Origin: a virus
DNA length: 43,538 nt
Reading direction: 5' to 3' (one strand)
Virus record (IMG/VR): IMGVR_UViG_3300034105_000506
Span: 1-43,538 of that record
The translations under genes were made by a program, and so were the position numbers. The notes beneath the pieces were generated by a model. It searched no databases. It was not told the origin of the DNA and saw only the letters and a program-made list of their open reading frames with translations. This document shows, in pieces, positions 30,701 through 40,200 of this stretch. Each line of letters begins with the position of its first letter. Positions within the stretch are counted from its first letter, which is position 1.

Positions 30701-32064
30701 GCATCTAACTGTAGGATTGAACCAAGGGCTGGTCCAAGAACACTGTTAGCCAAAACTTCCATATCATCTTTTGATAACCCATCTCTCATATCCATAGATC
30801 CACTCTGTACTAGAGCTAACTGTTTTTGGGATGCAATGATATCTTCAGCTCTGATATCTGATACTATTCCCATGTTCTCTATAGATACTCCACTACGAAC
30901 AGCATCAGCTAGTAGTAAAAGTCTACCCGCTTGTTCCTCATTGAAACCTTGTTTTTTTAATTGGGAACCTACTTGAGAATCTGGAATCATACTTACATAT
31001 AGACCAGCTTCAAAGTTTTCTTCTGGTGTTGCCGTATTTTTAGTACCAATGAATTTAAGTCTAGAAGCTGTCTCTGGTGTGAGATCACCTTCTACACTCA
31101 TTACAGCTGATCTTTTTCTAATCTCTGGATCAAAGTGATTTTGACCTAGTTCAGTTTTATAAACTCTTTCATCAGAACTTATTGTTCTAAGATCAGCTTC
31201 TGGGTTTATATACCACAAACCTGTTGCTGGATTTAATTTAATCATATCACGATCAGCTACATCTTTTTTTGATACATAGACTCCCTCGTTATTCCGCTCC
31301 ATAAAGTAAGGCGTTCCACCTTCGACTGAGCCGGGAGGTAATCCACCCGGTGTTTCATTTATAGGAGCTTCTCCAGAGGCAACCATATCAACGCCTGTTG
31401 CTGCAGGATCATAAGGTTGTCCACCATTCTTCATCTGCTCTAGATCATATGTTTTCTTCTGCTTACCAATGTTATTAAATTGAGCATCAAACAAAAGCTT
31501 TGTTGATGCAGCAGAGATATCTCTATCAGAGGAACGAACTCGTAAAGCAAGATCTTGGTACTTAGAACCTAAGGTCTTAATATCTAACTTAGGATCCCAG
31601 TAGTCAATAGCTGGTTGGAATAAACTACCTTCATTATTCTCTACTACCTTTCGAGCTTCTTTATCCCAGTTAGTTCTGAGGTCATTAATATTTGTAATCA
31701 ACTCATCCATGATTGGTTTTGCTACTGCTTCACCTCTAGCTTTAGCATTACTTTGTTCTGTATTCAGTTTAAGGTAGGCATCATTTAGTTTGGTTGAATA
31801 AACATCTTTAAGTTCTGCAATAGCATTACCCTTAGATGAAATCAAATGATTGATTACAGCACCAAAGGTTTCATTAGCAATCTTAAAGCCACTCTCGCCT
31901 AATGCATACCAATCAATGTCCGCACCTTCAACCCCAATAGGCTGTTGTGCAAACTGGGTTGGAGTTTCCTTGTACACATTAACGGACTCAGGTGGCACAA
32001 AGCCAGCCTTTGGTCCTTCTTCAAAGATTGTCTGTTGTAGAGGATTGAGTTCAGGTGCTGGCAT
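27787..32064 (-). CDS. large internal virion (ejection) protein, 1425 aa
   Basis: The start is ATG at 32064, with GGAG eight to nine bases upstream; a TTG five codons earlier would sit on the ribosome site itself. It overlaps the 349-residue gene by 14 bp. Predicted largely helical, with no signal peptide or transmembrane segment, and long charged helices near residues 90-200 and again near the C-terminus. No catalytic motif was recognised. Placement between a gp14-like and a giant gp16-like gene makes it the likely counterpart of T7 gp15 (747 residues), part of the periplasmic DNA-translocation tube, though nearly twice as long. Confidence 0.7.
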   Translation of the reverse strand: MPAPELNPLQQTIFEEGPKAGFVPPESVNVYKETPTQFAQQPIGVEGADIDWYALGESGFKIANETFGAVINHLISSKGNAIAELKDVYSTKLNDAYLKLNTEQSNAKARGEAVAKPIMDELITNINDLRTNWDKEARKVVENNEGSLFQPAIDYWDPKLDIKTLGSKYQDLALRVRSSDRDISAASTKLLFDAQFNNIGKQKKTYDLEQMKNGGQPYDPAATGVDMVASGEAPINETPGGLPPGSVEGGTPYFMERNNEGVYVSKKDVADRDMIKLNPATGLWYINPEADLRTISSDERVYKTELGQNHFDPEIRKRSAVMSVEGDLTPETASRLKFIGTKNTATPEENFEAGLYVSMIPDSQVGSQLKKQGFNEEQAGRLLLLADAVRSGVSIENMGIVSDIRAEDIIASQKQLALVQSGSMDMRDGLSKDDMEVLANSVLGPALGSILQLDAAGVADLALTKQREGLIDAGGNSIANVLKTSPALQKTALRLMATIESRRSQFTTNGVLDPVKLKPFVDSYLASNRQQAGMVMFTDQNKNKITLRNLNLTFSNGLKPETLVKAVLNTNQSEVNVDYTPEGAAELALNNAKGTFPTVDQPLYTALYRNLGVERAASPTDQTKLLRDLPLGEQIRLALACTPVILEKYGFVFDPALSEDENFTRKSQAAMKAWTDILPASQWEASFVVSPKNQAYTTAPNGGIPIGFRTMMTKGGVNLLPFAVPPSATTYSNGWFTPAKQDGEPLFRLPASNNRLNTDNVEKSLRLDQAHQDNKVDSYNIITRDSAAAHRVQPIAVAISQAGFTSSSAVAKVFSNKNDVFLVNMTTEEISTELIVNYDKLITAAEASKETAGVVPILRNDFAGGKDTAPIMFSQENLQLMRVQAEAKGAKTMADFASFVIDVAVAKLKNKKELNPWDKQAAKNAEAAMNAGQANNMGDLPREPVLKIIKEGDLLVPSGPNEGTILYEPNSTPFVKGIETLSKTGYNIYKSKEGNVFYAFKAGETVDTEGLDLYFDAVRPNEDSALYSRRFNATFGSILITNKNAETIKSTVRSMVGAAAPMPIEASFQKQTVLPSVRIKAFQNELASFLDRNDLMSSTDPATKLEIKTYDFAGLYLETGELPNEWSDLPAKFALPGNSRHSTTQKPTKPSAFATLLQAVPNATKETGTGPDPFQQLGQNLQERGYKSLKAELLREALTQNNLDSVLSQTIGDPISILRTRDEDVRNLPQDTANFLLSAFDKQTSTRVIQEILDEDEQPMYGVSKSIYMKVIANFVAKKWEPAALEYQIRTALKNDRALKEKQGSTQFMTVNEAIASIDSSSFPLDPQVEKQWIKTAVEAYNVEQRVAAIDDKVVQPSGLNKKKQDKIKEYELFREFELKLRDPKQFADLRQDFLMHWLLPQSRATKFTPDDLWIKTITKRLLAK

Positions 32065-33100
32065 TAGTTGTATCTCCAAACATATTAGGGTACTTAGACA
32101 TAGCTGTATAAATACTTTCTGTTAATTCTTTTGTTGTTTTAATCCGACCAGAAGTAATCTCACCACGAAGACCGCGATATACTTGGTCTTTAGATGAAGA
32201 CTCTGGGTTAACTGCAAAGGCTTCATTCCATCTATCAATGTTATAATGACCTGACTCTAATAACTTAGAGACTTCCATTGCAGATTGTTTCTCTTGACTA
32301 GAGATAACCCTGCGTTGGGAATAGATCTTATTCTCAATAGCTTCTTTGATTGGCTGTGTTGCTGTCTCTTTAACTAAGACTTGTTCAGCAAACGAAGGGG
32401 AGCCATAAGCATCATTTGGTAAAGCTTGCTTACGATCCTGTAGACCAAAGCTTGGAATGAAAGTTCCATTCTGATTGTAGATACCAATACGACCATTGAC
32501 TACCGAGGCTACATCAAACAAGTTCATTTGTTCTAGCTTCATAAAGTCAGAGGAGTGTTGGTCAGTAGATACATCAGGGTCTAGTTCATTATTCATAAGG
32601 AACTGATTAACCTTACCGCTCAATGAATTAGAATAGACCTGACTTGCCTTACTAAAGTTAGCCGTAGCCACTACAGTAGATAGCTTAGCTAACTCCGGAG
32701 CAAGAGCTGATCTTGCCCACTCTGGAGAGTTAGCCATACGATCTCTTAGGAAGAACTCCTTACTAGAGACACCACTGATATTGTTTAACTCAATAAGAGT
32801 TGTGTTAATAAAGTCACTGGTTGCCCCATCCTTACCAGATGGGTGCAACTTCTCGTATTCTTTCCAGAAGTAATTCCTGCTGTTGTTGGAAAGACTGTCG
32901 AGGGAATTATTATTCTTCCAGTAATTAAATCTATTCTGTGCGTTAGTAGGATACATCTTAGTGGCTAACTCTGTGATCTGATTAATCTTGGCAATGTCTT
33001 GCTTGTCAATCATCTCCTCAGTGTTAACTGCATCAACGGCATTGGTGTTTGTTTCAGTTGCAATCTGTTGCAATGAAGAGTATAAATCTTTTTTAGCCAT
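32051..33100 (-). CDS. internal virion-type structural protein, 349 aa
   Basis: Predicted soluble and mostly helical (MAKKDLYSSLQQIATETNTN at the start, SSQEKQSAMEVSKLLESGHYNIDRWNEAF in the C-terminal half). No enzyme motif. It sits 12 bp after the gp14-like gene and overlaps the 1425-residue gene, so it belongs to the ejection operon. A split or duplicated gp15-type subunit is one possibility. Start codon follows AAAGAGAA, a moderate ribosome site. Confidence 0.65.
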   Translation of the reverse strand: MAKKDLYSSLQQIATETNTNAVDAVNTEEMIDKQDIAKINQITELATKMYPTNAQNRFNYWKNNNSLDSLSNNSRNYFWKEYEKLHPSGKDGATSDFINTTLIELNNISGVSSKEFFLRDRMANSPEWARSALAPELAKLSTVVATANFSKASQVYSNSLSGKVNQFLMNNELDPDVSTDQHSSDFMKLEQMNLFDVASVVNGRIGIYNQNGTFIPSFGLQDRKQALPNDAYGSPSFAEQVLVKETATQPIKEAIENKIYSQRRVISSQEKQSAMEVSKLLESGHYNIDRWNEAFAVNPESSSKDQVYRGLRGEITSGRIKTTKELTESIYTAMSKYPNMFGDTTNAST

Positions 33101-33112
33101 TTGTTATTCTCT

Positions 33113-33859
33113 TTAAAATCTAAAATTACTAAAACCAGTATTACCTAAACTTGGACTTGGCATTCCACCCATGCCCATTAGACCACCGGAACCACCCGCC
33201 GCAGGTGTTTTACTTCCACCACCATACTGCATCTGAGCTTGGATACCAACAGATGCTCCCTGCAGACCAGCCTGAATTAAACCAGTAGTCAATGCAGTTG
33301 AGGAGTTGTTAGCAATACCACCCTTAGATGGGATGAAGACTCCAAGGTCTGGAGCAAAGGCATTGCCTCGTTGTCCTAGTCTTGTTTGTTGTTGTGTGAT
33401 GATGTCTTGATAGGCACTACGATGGTTTAGCTTGAGGGCTACCATGTTGCTACCTAGGGCTTCAATGTTCTGACGAAGCATTGCTCTAGCAGTTCCACTG
33501 TTTGCAGTGATACCACGGGATGTCATTGAAGACATAAACTGTGCATTGACCTGTGAGGTTTGTTTGCTTAGTGTACTCTTTTGATTTGAGAATGACTTGT
33601 CTAAATAGTACTCTGCTAGTGCTCGTTCCGTTGCAGCACCCTTTTCAATCTGAGCACTACGCTGAAGGTTGGCTTGGAACTCTCGCATAACATTTCTGTC
33701 TTGCGTTGCCTTCTGCCATTGGTTCTGAAAGTTTGCATTCCTTTGCTGAATCTCTGCTGCTTGTGCTGCTGCGTCAGCTTGGCTAGCTGACCCCAATGCA
33801 CCCATAACGCCAGAGGCTAAAGATAGTACGCCCATTCCTACTGCTACTCCTACACCCAT
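33113..33859 (-). CDS. gp14-like internal virion protein, 248 aa
   Basis: A hydrophobic glycine-rich N-terminus (MGVGVAVGMGVLSLASGVMGALGSASQA) is followed by a long Gln/Ala-rich helix (AAQAAEIQQRNANFQNQW) and a Gly/Met-rich tail. This layout is typical of gp14-like ejection proteins, which insert into the outer membrane at infection. The conserved-looking SRGITANSGTARAM segment (about residues 113-126) also recurs in such proteins. Its ATG overlaps the stop of the sulfotransferase-like gene by 10 bp. Confidence 0.75.
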   Translation of the reverse strand: MGVGVAVGMGVLSLASGVMGALGSASQADAAAQAAEIQQRNANFQNQWQKATQDRNVMREFQANLQRSAQIEKGAATERALAEYYLDKSFSNQKSTLSKQTSQVNAQFMSSMTSRGITANSGTARAMLRQNIEALGSNMVALKLNHRSAYQDIITQQQTRLGQRGNAFAPDLGVFIPSKGGIANNSSTALTTGLIQAGLQGASVGIQAQMQYGGGSKTPAAGGSGGLMGMGGMPSPSLGNTGFSNFRF

Positions 33860-34347
33860 TTGAGTCCTCTTTCTAAGAAGGATAAGATATCTGGTATTGA
33901 ATCTGTGAGATCCTCAGTACTTACCCGCATTATTTTATTTTGATTTTGATTGTTGAGCCACTCATTTAAATGAGTAGCATGCTCGTAGAATATATCTACT
34001 GGATTGATTAGGGTAGCAAAAACAGGGTGTAGTTCACATTCATCTTTAAAGACTTTGTATATACTATACATCTGAGCTAGCTTATCTTTTCTTTCTAAGA
34101 CAACAATACGAGATATTCGATTTGTGTTAAGGGTTATTAAATCAGGATACCATAGTTTTACAATATGGTTATTTAATTGTTTAGGGTCTAGTGTGTTTGT
34201 TTCCCAGTATCCCTTAGGGTTATGTTTAGGAACAACCATGTTATTGAATGCCTCCCCTATGATGGGGAGTCCTGCCTTCTTAGCACTCTGCATTACAAAT
34301 GAAGTACCAGTACGGGGACCAATACCTGTTACAACAGCTATACTCAT
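33850..34347 (-). CDS. sulfotransferase-like P-loop protein, 165 aa
   Basis: Seen: an N-terminal loop VTGIGPRTGTSFV (residues 6-18), matching the PAPS-binding loop of sulfotransferases (strand, then PRSGTS). RIVVLERKDKLAQMYSIYKV at about 79-98 resembles their second signature (RDPR...S). Known sulfotransferases move sulfate from PAPS to sugars, proteins or small molecules; this one is short (usual 250-300), and catalytic residues cannot be fixed. It overlaps the large terminase by 4 bp (ATGA) and the gp14-like gene by 10 bp, so it is expressed late with morphogenesis genes. It might modify virion parts or host surface; a kinase-like P-loop protein is the alternative. Confidence 0.6.
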   Translation of the reverse strand: MSIAVVTGIGPRTGTSFVMQSAKKAGLPIIGEAFNNMVVPKHNPKGYWETNTLDPKQLNNHIVKLWYPDLITLNTNRISRIVVLERKDKLAQMYSIYKVFKDECELHPVFATLINPVDIFYEHATHLNEWLNNQNQNKIMRVSTEDLTDSIPDILSFLERGLKWV

Positions 34348-36029
34348 TTACGATTTCTTTTTAATATAGATTTACCGAACCTACCCTTTGGAATATCCTT
34401 TCCATTCAACAAAACAGCACCGGAGATTCTATCACCTAGAAGACCAAGTACTCTTTTGTTTCCCATCCAATCTTTAATCTGATTCTTGTAGTCTTCCTGT
34501 TGTTTGTAAATCAATTCTCTATCTGGATCAATAGCCAAAGCATTAACCCAATGGGACACAGCAGCACTCAGTACATCAACACGGTCATCATGCTTAAGAG
34601 CACCCCGCTTGTTCTGTAGTCGAGTGATCTGCATCTGATTCTCTTTGTCTTGGATAACTCCAACATCAAACACAAGACGGTGTTGTGCCATGATTGGCTC
34701 AAGTGTACTTAAGATTCTATTCTCCTTAGATCCTGTAACCTTGTACTCTTCAATTCCAATCTGCCCACAACTCTGTGCAATGACAGGCTGGATAATCTTA
34801 CCGAACATACCATCACCATAGTTAGACTCATACTTAACAAGGTTAATCTTGTATTGATTAATAAGCTTACAGATCTTCATAAGGGTAACACTATCGTATC
34901 CTCCTTGAATGCCTGTCAATTCATGTATCACAATATAACCATGAGCAAAGGAAGCCACACATAGAGCTGTCTCATCCGCACCACGACCTGAGGGATCTAT
35001 GAATAAGACCGTCTGATTGTAGGGAACAAAGGATGGCTCAATATGCATAGGCTCATAAACAAGATCACCCTTCATACCAAATGAAGAGACTCTCTTATTC
35101 ACAACACTCTTAGCATGAACTACCTTGACTGGGAAGACCTGTGGATCTACATCCAATACAATTAAATCTTCTAATCTAAGGGGGTATCTTTTGACATCTG
35201 AAGTCGATGTCTTAAGCTTGTAGTGTAAGTCAAAGTTGGTCGGACCAATCTTCGCTTCAATTTCAGCAAGCTTTTCTGTGGGAAATCTTTCAGGCTGAGT
35301 CGATTCTCCCGGCTCAAAGCCCAGACCAAGAATATATTCATCAACATTTTCTATCTCTTCGGGGTTAGTTAAGTCTGGCATGACAGCCGGAAACTTAACG
35401 GTGGGGTAAATCCCACCTAGTTTATTATATACAGAGTCTTTAGATTGTGGTGTACCTAAGAATCGGATACTAGCCACATCAACTTTATTTACTACATTCT
35501 CTAACTCCAAGCATCTCTCCCAGAGTTTCTCTCTAGCCTGAGGGGAGTCAGAGTTTTCTACAATCTCAACATCATCACCAATAATCTGATCAGCATGTAG
35601 ACCTGTGATCTGTGAGGTAATACCCTTAGCAGTTACTGACAGATCCTGTCCGAACTGGGTACGGGTATGTACATTAAAACCAAAGGCACTATCCTTGTCA
35701 TTCTCTAATGGCTCAAGATCCTTCATGTAAGGAACCTGAGTTAGGATAGCTCTGGTCTGGAACACAAACTTAATAGCCCGGTCAGCCCCTGCTGATAATA
35801 CAAGTATTGTAGTATTGTGATTCAACAAGAGTAACCATGAGACATAGCATGCCATGATTACAGACTTGCCGTCACCACGCCCTGCCTGTAGGAGCATATC
35901 CTTAGTTCCTACTTGGAGCCGATGTGCCATAGCGTATTGCTTAGGGGTAGGTTGACCCAAGCCTAGGTACTTGAAACAAAAATAAAGATGGTTTCTAAAG
36001 TCTTCTAGGACTTCTGGGGGAGCTTTCAT
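34344..36029 (-). CDS. terminase large subunit (TerL, gp19-like)
   Basis: ATP-driven motor that packages DNA into the procapsid and cuts concatemers. Seen in 561 residues (T7 gp19: 586): Walker A QAGRGDGKS (K55, S56), Walker B IIGDDVE (about 152-158), then the RNase H-type nuclease with LFIDPSGRGADETAL and the late DDRVDVLSAA acidic motif. Start after GAAAGGAAG. A 123-bp structured gap separates it from the small subunit. It is followed, with overlaps, by the sulfotransferase-like and ejection genes, unlike T7 where gp19 comes near the end. Confidence 0.95.
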   Translation of the reverse strand: MKAPPEVLEDFRNHLYFCFKYLGLGQPTPKQYAMAHRLQVGTKDMLLQAGRGDGKSVIMACYVSWLLLLNHNTTILVLSAGADRAIKFVFQTRAILTQVPYMKDLEPLENDKDSAFGFNVHTRTQFGQDLSVTAKGITSQITGLHADQIIGDDVEIVENSDSPQAREKLWERCLELENVVNKVDVASIRFLGTPQSKDSVYNKLGGIYPTVKFPAVMPDLTNPEEIENVDEYILGLGFEPGESTQPERFPTEKLAEIEAKIGPTNFDLHYKLKTSTSDVKRYPLRLEDLIVLDVDPQVFPVKVVHAKSVVNKRVSSFGMKGDLVYEPMHIEPSFVPYNQTVLFIDPSGRGADETALCVASFAHGYIVIHELTGIQGGYDSVTLMKICKLINQYKINLVKYESNYGDGMFGKIIQPVIAQSCGQIGIEEYKVTGSKENRILSTLEPIMAQHRLVFDVGVIQDKENQMQITRLQNKRGALKHDDRVDVLSAAVSHWVNALAIDPDRELIYKQQEDYKNQIKDWMGNKRVLGLLGDRISGAVLLNGKDIPKGRFGKSILKRNRK

Positions 36030-36152
36030 GGGCTTCCTTTCTAAACCCCCTAGCAGGGGCTATAAACGGTTTCTCAGTCAATAGGCTATCTTGCTAGCCC
36101 AAGTACAATCAAATGGTTCCTAAGGGCATTCCTGCCCCTAGGAACCGTTGTG
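36030..36152 (-). other. structured gap before TerL, with a 14-bp hairpin
   Basis: At 36115-36146 GGTTCCTAGGGGCA pairs with TGCCCTTAGGAACC over 14 bp (one G-U) around GGAA. Without a following T run it is a likely processing site. Nearer TerL are GGCTA/TAGCC and CCCC/GGGG small hairpins. A TTGGGCTAGCAAGATAG stretch at about 36078-36094 weakly resembles the promoter-like motif. Confidence 0.6.
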
Positions 36153-36377
36153 TTAAATCTGGGTAGACTTAAATTTGAATGGCATCTTAGCCTTCATTGC
36201 CACCTCTAGGGTGTCAAGGGAGGTCGTAGGGATACCATCTAGAGCTTCCCGGTTGTCGTTGACCACGCCACGAATGACTTGGTACAGACCGGGGGTACTC
36301 TTTGTATCGTCCTGAAGATCGTCTAGAAGACGCTCAATAAGACGAGCATTTAATTGAGTGATAAGTTCTTTATTCAC
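36153..36377 (-). CDS. terminase small subunit (TerS, gp18-like), 74 aa
   Basis: RLIERLLDDLQDDTKSTPGLYQVIRGVVNDNRE (residues 12-44) follows the pattern of T7 gp18 (RMLADLSDDERRSPQLYNAINKLLDRHK), and the gene sits just before TerL as in T7. The product is shorter than gp18 (89). It helps start packaging by binding DNA and TerL. The start codon is GTG, overlapping the stop before it (GTGA), so translation is probably coupled. Confidence 0.8.
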   Translation of the reverse strand: MNKELITQLNARLIERLLDDLQDDTKSTPGLYQVIRGVVNDNREALDGIPTTSLDTLEVAMKAKMPFKFKSTQI

Positions 36378-36487
36378 TTCTTCTTGAACAGCTCAGGCAG
36401 CTTGCTCACTGGAACGACTGATCCAGCAATATAGCCAACCACGCAAAGAAGACATGCAAACCAAACTGAACCGATAAATGATGCCAT
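36374..36487 (-). CDS. small membrane protein, 37 aa, possible holin or pinholin
   Basis: The frame starts at 36487 after AAGGA and reads MASFIGSVWFACLLCVVGYIAGSVV, one membrane helix, then VSKLPELFKKK, a charged tail. The longer frame in the same phase overlaps the lipoprotein gene and is not protein-like. Its place between fibre and small terminase matches the lysis slot of T7 (gene 17.5). Holin activity is inference; a pair with the 84-residue protein is possible. Confidence 0.6.
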   Translation of the reverse strand: MASFIGSVWFACLLCVVGYIAGSVVPVSKLPELFKKK

Positions 36488-36491
36488 AATA

Positions 36492-36962
36492 TTATCCTTG
36501 TACTTTCTTATATGCAGCATCGAAGGCAGGATCTCCTGCTCTGAATGCTGCGATTGCTTCTCTAATGGTAGTAGGATCTGATTCGTCCTTGGCTTCAGCA
36601 AGCAACTTAGCTTGTTGAATCTTCTTCTCTGGGATAAACAACCCAAGAGAATATACTACCTTCTTAATTAATGTACCAATTCCTGTATACCACAGGAGTA
36701 CACATACACCCAATATAGCTAAGGCAATAAAGCCGTAGCTAAGTAGGTCTGCCCACCAAGGGGTACTGTCTTTTATATTGCCTAAGATACCCGCAATGTC
36801 CTCAGATTCACCAAGGATGTTACGGGCGTATTTGTGGGCGACTACGATGTCCTCCGTATTAAGTATCTGTAAAGCACTTGCTTGTATCTTATAAGTGCTT
36901 GATGATATCTCATTAACAGAGGAACATCCTGTAAGAAAAACTAGTAAGAATATCTTACGCAT
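36492..36962 (-). CDS. putative lipoprotein with internal membrane helix, 156 aa (spanin candidate)
   Basis: Seen: a lipoprotein signal MRKIFLLVFLTGC (lipobox LTGC, C13), a helical periplasmic stretch, a membrane helix ADLLSYGFIALAILGVCVLLWYTGI at about 71-95, and a charged C-terminal part (KKIQQAKLLAEAKDESDPTTIREAIAAFR). A lipid-anchored outer-membrane end plus an inner-membrane helix is the layout of unimolecular spanins, which fuse the membranes in lysis. The 60-residue tail after the helix is longer than usual, so this is tentative. TAATG coupling with the preceding gene. Confidence 0.6.
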   Translation of the reverse strand: MRKIFLLVFLTGCSSVNEISSSTYKIQASALQILNTEDIVVAHKYARNILGESEDIAGILGNIKDSTPWWADLLSYGFIALAILGVCVLLWYTGIGTLIKKVVYSLGLFIPEKKIQQAKLLAEAKDESDPTTIREAIAAFRAGDPAFDAAYKKVQG

Positions 36963-37216
36963 TAATTCCTTTCCAGCATCTCAATACGATACCGTAGTTC
37001 CTTCAACTCAACCATTACAGCCACCATGTTTTTTCCTAATTCAATATCAGTCTTAACTAGATCTCTAGTTATGTCTTTTAATAGAAGAAGTTCTGCCATG
37101 CTGTTGTCGATTTGAGCCTCCCTTTTGCCTAGGCGTATAATAACAGTAACTACCCCAATGGTGAGAATAGCTAATTGCAATACCGAAACATAGATACCAA
37201 TGTTATTCTCATTCAT
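36962..37216 (-). CDS. membrane-anchored coiled-coil protein, 84 aa
   Basis: An N-terminal hydrophobic helix (IGIYVSVLQLAILTIGVVTVII, about residues 6-27) is followed by a coiled coil (AQIDNSMAELLLLKDITRDLVK...VMVELKELRYRIEMLER). One membrane segment followed by a coil fits an i-spanin or a class of small holins. It starts nine bases after the fibre gene, AAGGA eight bases before ATG, and overlaps the lipoprotein gene by one base. Member of the likely lysis set. Confidence 0.65.
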   Translation of the reverse strand: MNENNIGIYVSVLQLAILTIGVVTVIIRLGKREAQIDNSMAELLLLKDITRDLVKTDIELGKNMVAVMVELKELRYRIEMLERN

Positions 37217-37225
37217 GGGAAATCC

Positions 37226-40200
37226 TTATGAAACTCTTAGTATAGTAAAGCCAACTCTTGTGCTAGTACTTGAAGTGGTTCGTGTATACAGTTGTATATT
37301 ACCAGCTCCAGAAAGAAGAGTTGGGTTATTAGGAACAACTGCTGGTGGTGCAGTATTATTAGTAAGATCTACAGTCGGAGTAGCTGTTACTTCATTACTC
37401 AATGCTGTTGCAGTAGTTATTACACCACTACCTGAAACACCCTTAAATAGTAAATAAGCAGACTCAGTACCTTCAACTGCCAAAAATAAAGTACATGTTA
37501 CATTACCTGAATTACCGTTATAATTATATTTAACTACTGTAGGAACACCGATTGCTATTGTACTTAAATCAATTGTATTATTAGTACCATTAATCATAGG
37601 TATAACGCCAAGTGAATCTACAGTTCTATCTCTCTGTAGTTTTGCTAGAGTTCTTTCATAAGCAAACGGTGCAGTAAGATCTTGAGCATCAACATAAGTC
37701 TTATTAGTTAAGTGATTTCCATCAGTTGGAACTGTACTTGCAGTTACCAAACCACTTACTACAAGCGTACTACTTAAAGTTGTAGCACCACTTACTACAA
37801 GCGTACTACTTAAGGTTGTAGCACCTGTTACCGCGAGAGCACCACTAAAGGTAGCAGCTCCAGAGTTAACTATAGTTAATCTACTTGCGGGTGTTGGGGT
37901 TCCAGTTTGTACAATAAAACTACCAGAACCAGCTCCAAGAGTTTGATTTGTAGTAGCCAATGCTCCAGCAGTAGACATGTATGTACTACCAAGTCCAGAG
38001 ATTGCAGTATCCATCACACCCTTAGTAACAATAGCATCATTCGCTGTTGTTACTGTTGTGTTTGTAGCATTAGCAACTAAGTATGCTTTACCACTAGCAG
38101 GTGTGCGTAAGATAATGTCTCCAATTTGATTAACACCTGTTGCAGACCCTGCTCGATTAATAGAAGTTGTAGCTGCAGCAGCTGTACCACCAAACGCAAT
38201 TGTAGAAGCAGCTGAACTTAGAGCAAGTGTGCTACCAAGAGTTACTGCACCAGTGAATGCACTTGTTCCAGTAACACCAAGTGTTGTAGACACAGTAAGG
38301 CTACCTGTAACTGCAGTAGCAGCTGAGGTTGGCGCAAGTGTGAGTCCAGCAGAAGAACCAATTGTAGTAGATCCTACAGTAATGCTACCAAGAGTAGCAG
38401 AACCAAACTGAACAGCACTACTAGTACCAATGCTTTGTGGTAGTGTCAAAGAAACAGCACCAGTAGCAATACTTGCTGTGATCTGGTCGCTAGAACCTGC
38501 AATACTTAGAACACCTGTGTTGTTAAGAGTTAGAGTATCCGTAGTTGCATTTGTAGTAATAGTAATACCAGACCCTACTGCAAGATTTAAAGTATCTGCA
38601 GTTCCGTCAGCCACTACATTGGGTTGTCCCGATACAGTTATTATAGAGAAAGAGTTAGGTAAAGTTAAAGAACTAGCAATATTAATTACCTTGGTTGCAT
38701 TATCACCAGTAACGGTAATACCAGAACCACCCGAAATAGTTAGTAAAGCATTATTTGAATTTGCACTAACTTCTGTAGAACCACCAGCAATTCTCTTAAA
38801 GATATTCTGTAAAGAACCACGGTCACTGTTTGTTACAGTAACAGCAGCTGTTTCACCAGTTCCTGATACTGTTATACCATCACCAGCAGATACCGTAGCT
38901 ACATAGTCTCCAGTAGTATCAGCACCAAGAGCAACAGAGTTATTAACAATAGTTGCATTGAGTGTAACACCAGCAGAACCATCAAAGGTAATATTACCAG
39001 ATAGATCTCCACCTAAAGCAAGATTCATTCCAGTTGTCCACTTAGCAGCAGAAGCAGCTGACCCAGTTAAAGTAGAGTCTGTGAATGCTAATATCTTTTC
39101 TCCCGATGCAGTTTGCATCTTAAGAGTACTACCTTGATACCATACAGCACCTTCTAAAGGACTGGTTGGTGCAGATCCTGCAATAAATCGTAAAGGTGTT
39201 ACAGCAGCAGTACTAGTAACTAAAGTTAAAAGACCAGCCATTGTACCGCCAGCCTTTGGCAAGGCAGCATTAGCAGTGGTTTGAGCTGTAGTTACATTAC
39301 TATTTGTAGTAGCTAGACTGCTGTTAGTTGCAGTTAGATTTGCTTGAACACCTACAGCATAATCATTAACAGTTTTTATAGCAGAAGAAGTAGCTGCTGT
39401 ATCAGTAAGTGTAGAGTTTAGTAAAGAAGATAATCTTACTATAGTAGAACCAGATGAAAGTTCAAGACCAGTACCAATTTTAATACCGCCTAATGCTGTG
39501 CTACTTGCAGCAGCAATAGAAAGCACACCGGGACCAGTGATACTCAGACCACTGTCATTGCCTGTACTAATCTGTACTAAACCAAGAGCACTTGTTGTAG
39601 CTGCATCCCTATAAGCAATTTGTTTAGTGGCTGAACTTGTTCTAAACTGTAAGACATCATTAAGATTCCACAGGTCACCACTAACTAATGTACCAAGTGT
39701 TGCTGCACTAGAAGGAATAGATAGAGAAGCTATTGCAGTAGTTGCAGCAGCAGTCCTTAGCTTTCCTGTCATTTGAATAGTACCATCAATAAGCATGCTT
39801 GCTTGTCTTAATGCATTAACAGCAAAGCCAGAAGCAGCAGTTGTAGAACTATTTGAATTAATAACATCCGTTAGATTAACATTTAAAACATCTGTACTAG
39901 TTAATCCTAATGTAGTACCTACTTTATAGCCACCTCTTTGGGTGGATGATCCTACATTTAGTGTGATATTTCCTGAAACATCTACATTTAAACCACTAGT
40001 TGTTGGGACTTGCACAAGACCTAAAACAGCAGCACCAGCAGTTGCTGCTGATACAGAACGGGATGTTCCAAAGTTTCTAACAGTAAGTGTACCAGATGGT
40101 GTAATTCCAGTAGTTAAATAAACAGTTACCGTTTTTGGGCTTACGCTGGTATTTAATAAAAAGAATTGTCCGGCTGCTGCAGGAACTGTAGTAGTTGGAA

